This document shows, piece after piece, positions 7,749 to 16,604 of a stretch of 64,000 nt of DNA. Under the pieces are notes generated by a model. That model searched no databases. It saw nothing but the letters and a program-made list of their open reading frames with translations, and had not been told where the DNA came from. Source of the stretch: Actinoplanes regularis (lineage in GTDB: Bacteria > Actinomycetota > Actinomycetes > Mycobacteriales > Micromonosporaceae); contig NZ_FZNR01000002.1 in the NCBI RefSeq assembly GCF_900188005.1, positions 248,001 to 312,000 of the forward strand, read 5' to 3'. The translations under genes and the position numbers were made by a program. Numbering within the stretch: position 1 is the stretch's first letter; every line of letters starts with the position of its first letter.

Positions 7749-9299
7749 TCAGCGGCGGAGGTGCACCCGCGACGGACCCGCCGAGAGCGTCCCGGCCACG
7801 GAGGCCGTGGGCGCCTTGACCGTCCAGTCCGGGTGGCCGGGCATGGGCGGGGTGGCGGTGCCGTAGAGCCAGTCGTTCAGGAAGCCGCGCAGATCCTTGT
7901 GTGCGACCTTCGAGGCGAGCGCGATGAAGTCCTGCGTCGAGGCCGACTTACCGCGGTACTTGGCGACCCAGGTGCGCTCCAGGGTGTCGAACGCCTTCGC
8001 ACCGATCTTCTGCCGCAGGGCGTAGAGGACGAGCGCGCCACCGTCGTACACATTGGGGTTGAAGACGTCCCAGATCGAGTCGGACTTCAGCGGCCGGGCG
8101 ACCGGCCCGAACCGCGCCCGGTACACGTCGCCGGCGGAGTAGACGGCCTTGAAGTAGGTCTCCAGGTCCGGCTGCCCGGTGTAGTCCTCGAACTGGCCGT
8201 GCTCGGCGGCGTAGTTCAGCTCGTACCAGGTGGCGTGACCTTCGCTCTGCCAGACGTCGCTCCACTGCCAGGGCGCGACGCTGTCGCCGAACCACATGTG
8301 GGCCAGCTCGTGCGCCATGATCGGGTCGAGGACGAACTTCGGGTAGCCGAACAGGCCGGTGTCGTAGAGCGACAGGGTCTGCGTCTCCAGCGCGAAGCCG
8401 AGATCGGTGTCGATCACCAGCGAGCCGTACTGCTCGAACGGGTACCGCCCGACCTTGCCCACCATCCAGGCCAGCTGGGACCGCTCGACGTCGGCCTTGG
8501 GCAGCAGGTCCGCGGCGAGCCGGGTGGGCACCACGTCGCGGATCGGCACGCCGCCGACCGGCCGCCGCCGCTGCACGGTGAAGTCGCCGACCGCGAGCTG
8601 GATCAGCTCACCCGCCATCGGCTTCGACTCGCGGTAGACAGAGGTGACCCTGCCGCCACGGCTGCGCTCGCCGACGTGCACCCCGTTGGCGACCGCGGTC
8701 CAGCCGGCCGGGCGGGTCATCGAGATGGTGTACGTGGCCATGTCGCGCGGGTGGTCGTTGCTCGGGAACAGCGCGTGCGACTGGTCCGGCTGACCGGCCA
8801 TGATCGTGCCGTCCGGAGTGGTGACGAAGCCGGCCGGCGAGTCGGCGTTGGCCGGGATCGGCGTGGTCGTGAAGCCGCTGACCGTGACCCAGAAGCGCTT
8901 GCCCTTGGACAGGTGACGGCTGGGCGTGATGACCAGTTCGTCGCCGGAGCGGCTGAACTTCGCCGGGCGGCCGTTGACGGACACCTTGCCGACCGAGTCA
9001 CCGCCGAAGTCGAGGTCGAAGCGGGACAGGTTCTGCGTGGCGATCGCGGTGATCGTCACGTCGCCGCTGACCGTCTGCTTCGGATCCTTCTTGGGATAGC
9101 GGATCCGGAGGTCGTAGTACTGCACGTCATATCCGCCGTTGCCGAGCAGCGGGTACAGCCGGTCGCCGATTCCGGCCGCACCGGGACTCGCCGCACCGCC
9201 GCCCGCGTAGGCGGGAGCCGACAGGCCGGCCACCGCGAGCAGCGCGGTGGCACCGGCCGCGAGCAGCCCCGAGAGACGTCTTTCGATTAGGTCACTCAT
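7749..9299 (-). CDS. Secreted M1-family zinc aminopeptidase
   Basis: 516 residues from ATG 9299. A signal peptide ends near ALLAVAGLSAPAYA (about residue 33). The gluzincin motif HELAHMWFGD lies near residues 329-338 and is followed 19 residues after the second His by the third ligand in SEGHATW, the HExxH-18-E pattern of clan MA, family M1. The exopeptidase loop GAMEN of classical members is replaced by GFALETQT, as in actinobacterial secreted M1 peptidases. It should release N-terminal residues from extracellular peptides. The -10-like TAACGT lies 8 nt before the ATG, suggesting a leaderless mRNA, and a CCACAGTGG/CCACTGTGG inverted repeat sits in its promoter. Divergent from the amylase gene. 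Confidence 0.92.
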   Translation of the reverse strand: MSDLIERRLSGLLAAGATALLAVAGLSAPAYAGGGAASPGAAGIGDRLYPLLGNGGYDVQYYDLRIRYPKKDPKQTVSGDVTITAIATQNLSRFDLDFGGDSVGKVSVNGRPAKFSRSGDELVITPSRHLSKGKRFWVTVSGFTTTPIPANADSPAGFVTTPDGTIMAGQPDQSHALFPSNDHPRDMATYTISMTRPAGWTAVANGVHVGERSRGGRVTSVYRESKPMAGELIQLAVGDFTVQRRRPVGGVPIRDVVPTRLAADLLPKADVERSQLAWMVGKVGRYPFEQYGSLVIDTDLGFALETQTLSLYDTGLFGYPKFVLDPIMAHELAHMWFGDSVAPWQWSDVWQSEGHATWYELNYAAEHGQFEDYTGQPDLETYFKAVYSAGDVYRARFGPVARPLKSDSIWDVFNPNVYDGGALVLYALRQKIGAKAFDTLERTWVAKYRGKSASTQDFIALASKVAHKDLRGFLNDWLYGTATPPMPGHPDWTVKAPTASVAGTLSAGPSRVHLRR

Positions 9300-9307
9300 G
9301 GCCGCCG

Positions 9308-9366
9308 ACGTTACGCCGACCACTGTGGACTCGCAGCCCCTGCCCGAGGGGCGTGAACCACAGTGG
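9308..9366. promoter_or_regulatory. Promoter of the M1 peptidase with paired operator-like repeats
   Basis: The minus-strand -10 box TAACGT occupies 9308-9313, 8 nt from the peptidase ATG. CCACTGTGG (9320-9328) and CCACAGTGG (9358-9366) are inverted copies and each is itself nearly palindromic; a GCCCCT/AGGGGC stem lies between them. The first copy is inside the core promoter, which suits repression. Both copies are followed by GACTC, so they also read as direct repeats. Confidence 0.5.
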
Positions 9367-9421
9367 ACTCACAGCCGCCGCACAGGATGCAAGCCACCCC
9401 TTGGCACATTGACGGGAAGCT

Positions 9422-9468
9422 CTTTCAAGAGATGAAAGAACTTGCTACCTTCCGTTCACACGTGAACG
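9422..9468 (+). promoter_or_regulatory. Two operator-like palindromes upstream of the amylase gene
   Basis: CTTTCA-AGAGA-TGAAAG at 9422-9438 and the perfect CGTTCAC-AC-GTGAACG at 9453-9468 precede the amylase start by 60-110 nt. Starch-degrading genes in actinobacteria are commonly controlled by LacI-type regulators binding such palindromes. No such regulator is in this window, so this is inference. Confidence 0.45.
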
Positions 9469-9529
9469 CTGGGTTTCCGGCTTGTCACGCCCCGCGCAGC
9501 GCCGTCCCCCATGGCTCTGGAGGATCCCC

Positions 9530-12433
9530 ATGTCCGCATTCATTCGAAGAGCACTCGCCGTGCTCTGCGTGCTTCCCCTGCTGGTGCTGAACGCACCCGC
9601 GGCACGCGCGGCGAACTCGGTGACCGTCTACTACAAACCGTCGGCGTCCTGGACCACCGTGAACCTCCACTACGCGCCGACCGGCGGCTCGTGGACCACG
9701 GTTCCCGGCGTCGCGATGACCGCAAGTTCTTGCAGCGGCTGGTACCAGAAGGACGTCGACCTCGGCACCGCCGCCGGGATGCAGGTCGTCTTCAACAACG
9801 GCTCCGGCACCTGGGACAACAACTCCGGCGCCAACTACAGCGTCGGCACCGGCACGGTCACCATCACCGGCGGCGCGGTCAGCTCGACCGCCCCGTGCTC
9901 GACCTCGGCGACCAACACCGCGACCGTCTACTACAAGACCGGCTGGACCACGACGTACCTGCACTGGGCGCCGACCGGTGGTTCCTGGACCACGGTGCCG
10001 GGTGTGGTGATGGACGAGCAGGCGTGCACCGGCTGGGTCCGGGAGACGGTCAGCCTCGGCACCGCCACCACCTGGCAGGCCACGTTCAACAACGGGGCCG
10101 GCACCTGGGACAACAACTCCGGCAAGAACTACTCGCTGGCGACCGGGGTCTCCACAGTGAACGCCGGGGTGGTGACCGCGAACGCGGCCAGCCCGTGCGT
10201 CACCGCGCCGGCCGACACGACCGCGCCGAGCGCGCCGGCCGGGCTCACCGCGACGGCGGTGAACACCACGGTCACGCTCTCCTGGACCGCCTCGACCGAC
10301 GACGTCGGGGTGGTCGGCTACCAGATCAGCCGGGGCTCGACCACGCTCTCCAGCTCGACGAACGGATACTCCGACCGCGGGCTCACGGCGAACACCTCGT
10401 ACACGTACACGGTCAAGGCTCTCGACGCCGCGGGCAACGTCTCGGCGGCGAGCGCGGCGGCGACCGTGACCACCGGCGACGCCGCGCCGGTCACGCAGGG
10501 CGAGATGCTCGGCGGGGACCCGCGCAAGGACAGCATCTACTTCGTGCTGACCGCGCGCTTCTACGACGGCGACACCGGTAACGACCGCGGTGGCAGCCAG
10601 AACGTGGCCTCCGGGAACGCGGCGAACAGCGACCCGATGTTCCGCGGCGACTTCAAGGGGCTCGTCGACAAGCTGGACTACATCAAGGGGCTGGGCTTCT
10701 CCGCCATCTGGATCACGCCGGTGGTGCTGAACCGGTCCGACTACGACTACCACGGCTACCACGGCTGGGACTTCTACCGGGTCGACCCGCGGCTGGAGTC
10801 GACCGGTGCGTCGTACCAGGATCTGATCAACTCCGCGCACGCCAAGGGCCTGAAGATCTACCAGGACGTGGTCTACAACCACAGCTCCCGGTGGGGCGCG
10901 AACGGGCTGTTCACGCCGACCGTCTACGGCGTCCGGGACAGCCAGTGGAGCTGGTACTACAGCGAGAAGGTGGCCGGTAAGCAGTACAACCCGCTCGAGG
11001 AGAACAGCGCGGGTTACCCGTACAACGGCGACCTGTGGAGCAGCACCGCGCCGGCGGGCAACACCTGCCCGAACTACGGCACGCCCACCGGCGCGAAGAG
11101 CAAGGAGGGCTACACGCTCTACAACTGCCAGTGGCCGTCACCGACCGCGAAGATGTTCCCGTCGACGCTGTACCACCAGTGCTGGATCGGGAACTGGGAG
11201 GGTGAGGACGCCCGGTCCTGCTGGCTGCACGAGGACCTGGCGGACTTCAACACCGAGAACGCGACGGTGCAGAAGTACCTGATCGACGCGTACAACAAGT
11301 ACATCGACATGGGCGTGGACGGGTTCCGGATCGACACCGCCGTGCACATCCCCCGGGTCACCTGGAACCGGCGCTTCCTGCCCGCGCTCCACGACCACCT
11401 GGTGCAGAAGTACGGCGCGACCAAGGCGAACGACTTCTACGTCTTCGGCGAGGTCGCGGCGTTCGTCAACGACAAGTGGAACCGCGGCTCGGTCAACCAC
11501 TCCGCGCAGTTCTACACCTGGAAGGAGCGCACGACCTACTCCGACGACGACGTGGCCGCGGCGCTCGAGCAGTTCAACTACGAGAACAACCTCGGCACCG
11601 GGAACCAGCCGACCAGCACGAACGCGTTCCTGAACGGGAACGCCTACCACGCGCCGGACCACAGCCAGTTCTCCGGCATGAACATCATCGACATGCGCAT
11701 GCACATGAACTTCAGTGACGCGCAGAACGCGTTCAGCAACGGCAAGGACTCCGACGACTCGGTCAACGACGCCACGTACAACACGGTCTACGTCGACTCG
11801 CACGACTACGGCCCGAACAAGTCCTCGACCCGCTACTCCGGCGGCACCGACGCCTGGGCCGAGAACCTGTCGCTGATGTGGACGTTCCGCGGGATCCCGA
11901 CGCTCTACTACGGGTCGGAGATCGAGTTCCAGGCCGGCAAGCAGATCGACTGCGGCCCGACCTGCCCGCTGGCGACGACCGGCCGCGCCTACTACGGCGA
12001 CAACGTCAGCGGCACGGTCACCGCGAGCGACTTCGGGGTGGTCTCGTCAGCGACCGGCAACGTGGCGACCACGCTGTCCAAGCCGCTGGTCAAGCACCTG
12101 CAGCGGCTCAACCAGATCCGCCGTGCGGTGCCGGCGCTGCAGATGGGGCAGTACTCGACCGAGGGCGTCTCGGGCAACATGGCCTACAAGCGCCGCTACA
12201 CCTCGGGCAGCGTCGACAGCTTCGCGCTGATCACGGTCTCCGGGAGCGCGACGTTCAGCGGAATCCCGAACGGCACCTACGTCGACACGGTCACCGGCGA
12301 CCGGAAGGTGGTCACCGGCGGCTCGCTGACCATCTCCCTGAGCGCCAAGGGCAACCTCCGCGTCTACGTCCTCGACCAGACGGGCAACCCCGCCCCCGGC
12401 AAGATCGGCACGGACACCACCTACCTCAAGTGA
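9530..12433 (+). CDS. Secreted modular alpha-amylase (2 x starch-binding, FN3, GH13)
   Basis: 967 residues. A signal peptide ends near NAPAARAANS (residue 29). Two homologous starch-binding modules of CBM25 type follow (about residues 31-120 and 130-222, each with VYYK, HYAPTGGSW/HWAPTGGSW and TWDNNSG), then a fibronectin type III domain (about 229-320) and a GH13 catalytic domain (about 325-900). Catalytic residues appear in DGFRIDTAVH (nucleophile Asp about 602), VFGEVAA (acid/base Glu about 641) and YVDSHDYG (Asp about 758). It hydrolyses alpha-1,4 bonds of starch outside the cell. ATG 9530 is preferred: GGAGGA lies 5 nt upstream. Two palindromes upstream suggest sugar-responsive repression, and a long palindrome follows the gene. 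Confidence 0.94.
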   Translation: MSAFIRRALAVLCVLPLLVLNAPAARAANSVTVYYKPSASWTTVNLHYAPTGGSWTTVPGVAMTASSCSGWYQKDVDLGTAAGMQVVFNNGSGTWDNNSGANYSVGTGTVTITGGAVSSTAPCSTSATNTATVYYKTGWTTTYLHWAPTGGSWTTVPGVVMDEQACTGWVRETVSLGTATTWQATFNNGAGTWDNNSGKNYSLATGVSTVNAGVVTANAASPCVTAPADTTAPSAPAGLTATAVNTTVTLSWTASTDDVGVVGYQISRGSTTLSSSTNGYSDRGLTANTSYTYTVKALDAAGNVSAASAAATVTTGDAAPVTQGEMLGGDPRKDSIYFVLTARFYDGDTGNDRGGSQNVASGNAANSDPMFRGDFKGLVDKLDYIKGLGFSAIWITPVVLNRSDYDYHGYHGWDFYRVDPRLESTGASYQDLINSAHAKGLKIYQDVVYNHSSRWGANGLFTPTVYGVRDSQWSWYYSEKVAGKQYNPLEENSAGYPYNGDLWSSTAPAGNTCPNYGTPTGAKSKEGYTLYNCQWPSPTAKMFPSTLYHQCWIGNWEGEDARSCWLHEDLADFNTENATVQKYLIDAYNKYIDMGVDGFRIDTAVHIPRVTWNRRFLPALHDHLVQKYGATKANDFYVFGEVAAFVNDKWNRGSVNHSAQFYTWKERTTYSDDDVAAALEQFNYENNLGTGNQPTSTNAFLNGNAYHAPDHSQFSGMNIIDMRMHMNFSDAQNAFSNGKDSDDSVNDATYNTVYVDSHDYGPNKSSTRYSGGTDAWAENLSLMWTFRGIPTLYYGSEIEFQAGKQIDCGPTCPLATTGRAYYGDNVSGTVTASDFGVVSSATGNVATTLSKPLVKHLQRLNQIRRAVPALQMGQYSTEGVSGNMAYKRRYTSGSVDSFALITVSGSATFSGIPNGTYVDTVTGDRKVVTGGSLTISLSAKGNLRVYVLDQTGNPAPGKIGTDTTYLK

Positions 12434-12464
12434 CCCAATAGAAAGACCACAGAGCTCAACCCCA

Positions 12465-12598
12465 TTCCCCGGTACGACCGGTGGAGTCCCGTCCGCGGGC
12501 CTCTCGGCCCGAGCGCTGTGCGAGCGTGGCGTCGAACCCGCTCGCACAGCGCTCGGCCGAGAGGCCTGACCACGGGAGTCCATGGTCGTACCGGGGAA
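12465..12598. terminator. 134-nt near-perfect palindrome between convergent genes
   Basis: The left arm begins TTCCCCGGTACGACC at 12465 and the right arm ends with its complement GGTCGTACCGGGGAA at 12598. The arms continue through GAGTCCCGT, GGCCTCTCGGCC and GAGCGCTGTGCGAGCG with few mismatches and a 12-nt loop. Lying between the ends of the amylase (+) and AI-2E permease (-) genes, it can fold from either transcript and probably serves as a bidirectional terminator. It is far longer than needed, so a mobile palindromic element is possible. Confidence 0.8.
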
Positions 12599-12624
12599 AG
12601 GGTCTTGGGGTTTGCGGCGCGGGA

Positions 12625-13758
12625 TCACCCGGCGGTGGCGTCTTTCAGGACCTCCTGGACCGCTTCCTCCTCCGCCGGATCGTCGACGACGGGCGGTGGG
12701 TCGCTGAGCTGCTCCCGCAGGTAGTTCCAGACGACCGCGACCAGAGCCGCGACCGGGACGGCGAGCAGGCTCCCGACGATCCCGGCCAGGTTGCCGCCGA
12801 GGGTCACCGAGAGCAGCACCACGCCGGCGTGCAGGCCGAGCCCGCGACTCTGGATCATCGGCTGGAAGATGTTGCCCTCCAACTGCTGCACCAGCAGGAC
12901 GATGCCGAGCACGATCAGCGCCTTCACCCAGCCGTTGAAGACCAGCGCGATCAGCACCGCGACGAGGCCGGCGAAGACCGCGCCGACGATCGGGACGAAC
13001 GCGGTGACGAACGTCAGCACGGCCAGCGGCAGCACCAGCGGAACCCCGGTGATCCACAGGCCGAGGCCGATGAAGACCGCGTCGAGCAGGCCGACGAACG
13101 CCTGCGAGCGGACGAACGAGCCGAGCGTGTTCCAGCCGCGGGTCGCGATCTCCGGCAGGTCGACGCTGAGCCGGCCCGGCAGCTGGCGGCTCAGCCAGGG
13201 CAGGAACCGCGGCCCGTCCTTGAGGAAGAAGAACATCAGGAACAGCGCGAGGATCGTCGTGACCAGGCCGTTCACCACGGTGCCCACCCCGGTCAGGGTG
13301 GCGTTCGCGATGCTGCCCACGCTGTGCTGCAGCTTGTCCGCCGCGGTGTTCAGGCCGCTGTTGACGTCGGCGTCGCTGATCTTCAGGGGCGGACCGGAAG
13401 CCCAGTCCCGGACCGTCTGAATGCCCTCCATCACGCCCTGGGCCAGCTTGCCGCCCTGCGCCGAGACCGGCACCGCGATCAACACGATGACGCCTCCGAC
13501 CAGGATCAGGAAGAGCACCGTGACCGTGGAGGCGGCCAGCGCGGGCGACCATCCCCGGTTACGCAGCAAGCGCATCGGCGGCCAGGTGAGCGTGGTCAGC
13601 AGGAGCGCCACGACCACCGGCCAGAGCACCGACCAGACGAGCCCCAGCAGCCGGAGCAGCACGTAGGCCAGCAGCAGGATCAGCAGGGTCTGCAGGGAGA
13701 TCCGGGCTGCGTTGCGCGTCGCTTCCCGGGTCTTCGCGGCGTTCAAGGTGGTCCCCAC
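12625..13758 (-). CDS. AI-2E family transporter (PF01594-type permease)
   Basis: 377 residues with about eight hydrophobic helices. The family pattern is clear: two or three N-terminal helices, a soluble region (about 95-160), then the conserved ALFLMFFFLKDG segment and a C-terminal block with FVGLLDAVFIGLGLWI, FVTAFVPIVGAVFAG and QQLEGNIFQPMIQ. Members export diverse small molecules or ions; AI-2 export is shown for only a few, so the substrate is unknown. I favour GTG 13758, which has AAGGTGA 6 nt upstream, over GTG 13767. The C-terminal tail is acidic and proline-rich (after about residue 350). The stop lies next to the long palindrome. Confidence 0.88.
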   Translation of the reverse strand: MGTTLNAAKTREATRNAARISLQTLLILLLAYVLLRLLGLVWSVLWPVVVALLLTTLTWPPMRLLRNRGWSPALAASTVTVLFLILVGGVIVLIAVPVSAQGGKLAQGVMEGIQTVRDWASGPPLKISDADVNSGLNTAADKLQHSVGSIANATLTGVGTVVNGLVTTILALFLMFFFLKDGPRFLPWLSRQLPGRLSVDLPEIATRGWNTLGSFVRSQAFVGLLDAVFIGLGLWITGVPLVLPLAVLTFVTAFVPIVGAVFAGLVAVLIALVFNGWVKALIVLGIVLLVQQLEGNIFQPMIQSRGLGLHAGVVLLSVTLGGNLAGIVGSLLAVPVAALVAVVWNYLREQLSDPPPVVDDPAEEEAVQEVLKDATAG

Positions 13759-13815
13759 CCGGATCACCTTACGTAACCGGCGAGCACCGTGCTGGTGACG
13801 CGCGAGGTCGGTGGG

Positions 13816-14406
13816 TCAGGGGCGCCAGGGGCTGAGGCAGTGGTCGATCATGGCGAGCCGGCGGCCGGCGTCGACCATCGGGTCGGCCATCACCGCACTG
13901 ACCTGTTGCCCGATGCAGATCATCAGGACCACCTCGACGACCTCGGGGATCGGGATGGTCGCGGTCAACACGCCGTCCTCGATCGCCTCGGCCAGGCGGC
14001 CCGCGATCTGGCCGCCCCAGTTGTCGCCCACGTCGGCCCGGGACTGGTCGATCTTGGAGTTGGCGGCGAGCCGGCCCCAGAAGGCGACCACCACGAACGC
14101 CTCGTCCCGGGTCTCCTTGGTCAGCGGCAGGATCTCGCGGATCATCGCGTAGAACGCGTCGAGACCGCGCAGGCCGGCGGTGGCGGCGGCGATCCGGTCG
14201 TTGGTCCGCTCGGTGATCCGCATGTACGCCCCGGCCGCCACCTCGTCGAACCCGTCGAAGTAGTGCCACAGCGCGCCGGTGCCGATCCCGAGCTCGGCGG
14301 CGATCGCGCGACTGGTCGCGGCGGACAGGCCATCGCGCGCGACAACCGCCAGAAACGCCTCCACGATCTCGGAACGCCGCTGGTCGTGATCGACGATCTT
14401 CGGCAC
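13816..14406 (-). CDS. TetR-family transcriptional regulator
   Basis: 196 residues from GTG 14406, which has AAGGGG 5 nt upstream. The N-terminal helix-turn-helix is typical: RRSEIVEAFLAVVARDGLSA, TSRAIAAELGIGTGALWHYF. The C-terminal ligand domain (about 60-196) resembles the TetR_C_6-type found in BetI-like regulators; the ligand is unknown. It is divergently arranged with hmgA across 201 nt and co-directional with, but upstream of, the AI-2E permease gene. A TCGCA-N6-TGCGA palindrome 34 nt before its start is a candidate operator. It may control itself plus either the tyrosine operon or the permease. Confidence 0.88.
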   Translation of the reverse strand: MPKIVDHDQRRSEIVEAFLAVVARDGLSAATSRAIAAELGIGTGALWHYFDGFDEVAAGAYMRITERTNDRIAAATAGLRGLDAFYAMIREILPLTKETRDEAFVVVAFWGRLAANSKIDQSRADVGDNWGGQIAGRLAEAIEDGVLTATIPIPEVVEVVLMICIGQQVSAVMADPMVDAGRRLAMIDHCLSPWRP

Positions 14407-14439
14407 GTTGTCCCCTTCCCGCACGTCAGGCTACCGGGC

Positions 14440-14455
14440 TCGCAATACCGTGCGA
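14440..14455. promoter_or_regulatory. Candidate TetR operator
   Basis: TCGCA (14440-14444) and TGCGA (14451-14455) form an inverted repeat with a 6-nt spacer, a size typical of TetR-family sites, in the divergent region between tetR and hmgA. A second, longer inverted repeat GGTTGTCACC / GGTGACGACC lies at about 14511-14539 nearer hmgA. Confidence 0.4.
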
Positions 14456-14607
14456 ATCTCCGCGTTCCCTTGTGCCGCCTGTTACCACCTCGTAAATTCC
14501 GTAGCACGCCGGTTGTCACCGCCACCGTTGGTGACGACCGCACGATCCTGGACCACCACGGCGCGATCCGCCGAGGTGGTCCGCGGGAAACCTCGGAGGT
14601 CATACGC

Positions 14608-15783
14608 GTGACGTTCTACCGGCAGGTGGGCAGTATCCCGCCGAAGCGGCACACCCAGCACCGCCGCCCCGACGGCGGGCTGTACGCGGAGGAGTTGGTC
14701 GGTGAGGAGGGCTTCTCCTCCGATTCGTCGCTGCTGTACCACCGCGGCATCCCGTCGGCGATCGTCGACGCCCGGCCGTGGCAGCTGCCCGACCAGACCC
14801 TGACCCCGAACATCCCGCTCGTCCCTCGGCACCTGAAGCTGCACGACCTGGAGTACAAGGAGGCCGACCCGGTCACCGGGCGGCGCCTGGTCCTGGGGAA
14901 CGCCGACGTCCGGATCTCGTACGCGGTCTCCACCGAGACGTCCCCGTACTACCGCAACGCCGTCGGCGACGAATGCGTCTTCGTGGAGCGGGGCAGCGCG
15001 ACCGTCGAGACGGTGTTCGGCGCGCTCACCGTCGGCCGGGGCGACTACGTGATCATCCCGCGGACCACCACGCACCGGTGGATTCCGGACGGTCCTGAGC
15101 CGCTGCGGACCTACGCGATCGAGGCGAGCTCGCACATCGCCCCGCCGGCGCGCTACCTCAGCCGGTACGGGCAGTTCCTGGAGCACTCGCCGTACTGCGA
15201 GCGGGACCTGCGCGCGCCGTCGGAGCCGCTGCTGGCCGAGGGGACGGATGTCGAGATCTACGTGAAGCACCGTGGCGGCGGGACCGTCCACGTCGTGCCG
15301 GAGCATCCGTTCGACGTGGTCGGCTGGGACGGCTGCCTGTATCCGTACGTCTTCAACATCGCCGACTTCGAGCCGATCACCGGGCGGGTGCACCAGCCGC
15401 CGCCGGTGCACCAGGTCTTCGCCGGGCAGAACTTCGTGATCTGCAACTTCGTACCCCGCAAGGTCGACTACCACCCGCTCGCGGTGCCGGTGCCGTACTA
15501 CCACTCGAACGTCGACTCGGACGAGGTGATGTTCTACGTCGACGGCGACTACGAGGCGCGCAAGGGGTCCGGGATCGGGAAGGGGTCGATCTCGCTGCAC
15601 CCGGGCGGGCATTCGCACGGGCCGCAGCCCGGGGCGGTGGAGGGCTCACTCGGGGTGGACTTCTTCGACGAGACCGCGGTCATGGTGGACACGTTCCGGC
15701 CGCTCGATCTCGGCGAGGCCGGGCTGGTCGCGGATGACGGGCGCTATGCCTGGTCCTGGTCCGGCCGCGGCCCGTCCGCATGA
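14608..15783 (+). CDS. hmgA: Homogentisate 1,2-dioxygenase
   Basis: 391 residues. An iron-dependent ring-cleaving enzyme that opens homogentisate to maleylacetoacetate in tyrosine/phenylalanine catabolism; cytosolic. Two cupin-like halves are visible. The metal-binding region is in the C-terminal half: YYHSNVDSDEVMFYVDGDY supplies His and Glu, and SLHPGGHSHGPQPG matches the HPxGxxHGP signature with the last His ligand. The RxDYHPLAVPVPYY segment is also family-like. Start GTG 14608 has GGAGGT 7 nt upstream. The stop overlaps the next start (ATGA at 15780-15783), so the three genes are translationally coupled. It is of the shorter actinobacterial type rather than the roughly 440-residue eukaryotic/proteobacterial type. 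Confidence 0.92.
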   Translation: MTFYRQVGSIPPKRHTQHRRPDGGLYAEELVGEEGFSSDSSLLYHRGIPSAIVDARPWQLPDQTLTPNIPLVPRHLKLHDLEYKEADPVTGRRLVLGNADVRISYAVSTETSPYYRNAVGDECVFVERGSATVETVFGALTVGRGDYVIIPRTTTHRWIPDGPEPLRTYAIEASSHIAPPARYLSRYGQFLEHSPYCERDLRAPSEPLLAEGTDVEIYVKHRGGGTVHVVPEHPFDVVGWDGCLYPYVFNIADFEPITGRVHQPPPVHQVFAGQNFVICNFVPRKVDYHPLAVPVPYYHSNVDSDEVMFYVDGDYEARKGSGIGKGSISLHPGGHSHGPQPGAVEGSLGVDFFDETAVMVDTFRPLDLGEAGLVADDGRYAWSWSGRGPSA

Positions 15784-16604
15784 CCGGGACCGGCTTCGGC
15801 GACTTGTTCACGCGACTCTTCGACGACGCGGCGCTCTTCCCGCCCGGGAACGCGCCGATGGCCGTCGCGGTGCCGGCCTGGCTGCGGCGGCAGGGCGACC
15901 TGGTGGGGCCGTTCGTGCTGCCCGCGGCGCGGTTGGCCGAGGTGGGCGCACACCTCGGGACTGACGGTCCGCCGCTGGAGATCGCGCTGACCACCGCGCC
16001 GGCGGACCTGCCGGCCGCGGTCGACGCGATCCGGAGGAATCCGGCGCTGCGGCTGGTCGCGGTCGAGACGACGGTCGCGGTCGACGCCGCACAAGCGCGA
16101 TCGGCGGTACGGACGATGGCGGACTCGTTGCCGCCGGAGCTGCCCACGGCGATCGAGGTGCCGCGTACGGACAGCCGGGACGAGGTGCTCGACGTGCTCG
16201 CGGGCACCGGATGCCGGGCCAAGCTCCGCACCGGTGGACTCCGTGTCGACCTGTTCCCGTCCCCCGCCGAGCTGGCCGGGACGATCCGCGCCTGCGCCGA
16301 GCGGGGCGTCGCGTTCAAATGCACTGCCGGGCTGCACCACGCGATCCGGCACACCGACCCGGCGACCGGTTTCGACCATCACGGGTTCCTCAACGTGCTG
16401 CTCGCCGCCGACGACCCCGACTCCGCCGAGGTTCAGCTGCGGCGTACCGACGCCGTCGCCGTCTCGGCCGAGCTGCGCGACTGGTCACCGTCGCGGGCCG
16501 CCCGGGCGCGGTCCGTCTTCACCTCCTTCGGTACGTGCGATGTCGCGGACCCTGTGCACGATCTCGTCCAACTCGGCCTGCTCCCGGAGAGAATCACCGT
16601 ATGA
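15780..16604 (+). CDS. Conserved unassigned protein between hmgA and fahA
   Basis: 274 residues, overlapping hmgA and fahA by ATGA at both ends, so it must be made with them. No family I can name. Notable segments are FDDAALFPPGNAPM near the N-terminus, KLRTGGLRVDLFPS (about 149-162), AFKCTAGLHHAIRH (about 179-192) and FDHHGFLNVLLAA (about 198-210). The alternation of hydrophobic strands and helices (LVAVETTVAV, AIEVPR, VAFKCTAG) suggests an alpha/beta, possibly barrel-like fold, and the clustered His/Cys could be catalytic. No GST-zeta-type maleylacetoacetate isomerase is present here, so this protein may supply or assist that step. That role is inference from position only. Cytosolic, no signal peptide. 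Confidence 0.85.
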   Translation: MTGTGFGDLFTRLFDDAALFPPGNAPMAVAVPAWLRRQGDLVGPFVLPAARLAEVGAHLGTDGPPLEIALTTAPADLPAAVDAIRRNPALRLVAVETTVAVDAAQARSAVRTMADSLPPELPTAIEVPRTDSRDEVLDVLAGTGCRAKLRTGGLRVDLFPSPAELAGTIRACAERGVAFKCTAGLHHAIRHTDPATGFDHHGFLNVLLAADDPDSAEVQLRRTDAVAVSAELRDWSPSRAARARSVFTSFGTCDVADPVHDLVQLGLLPERITV

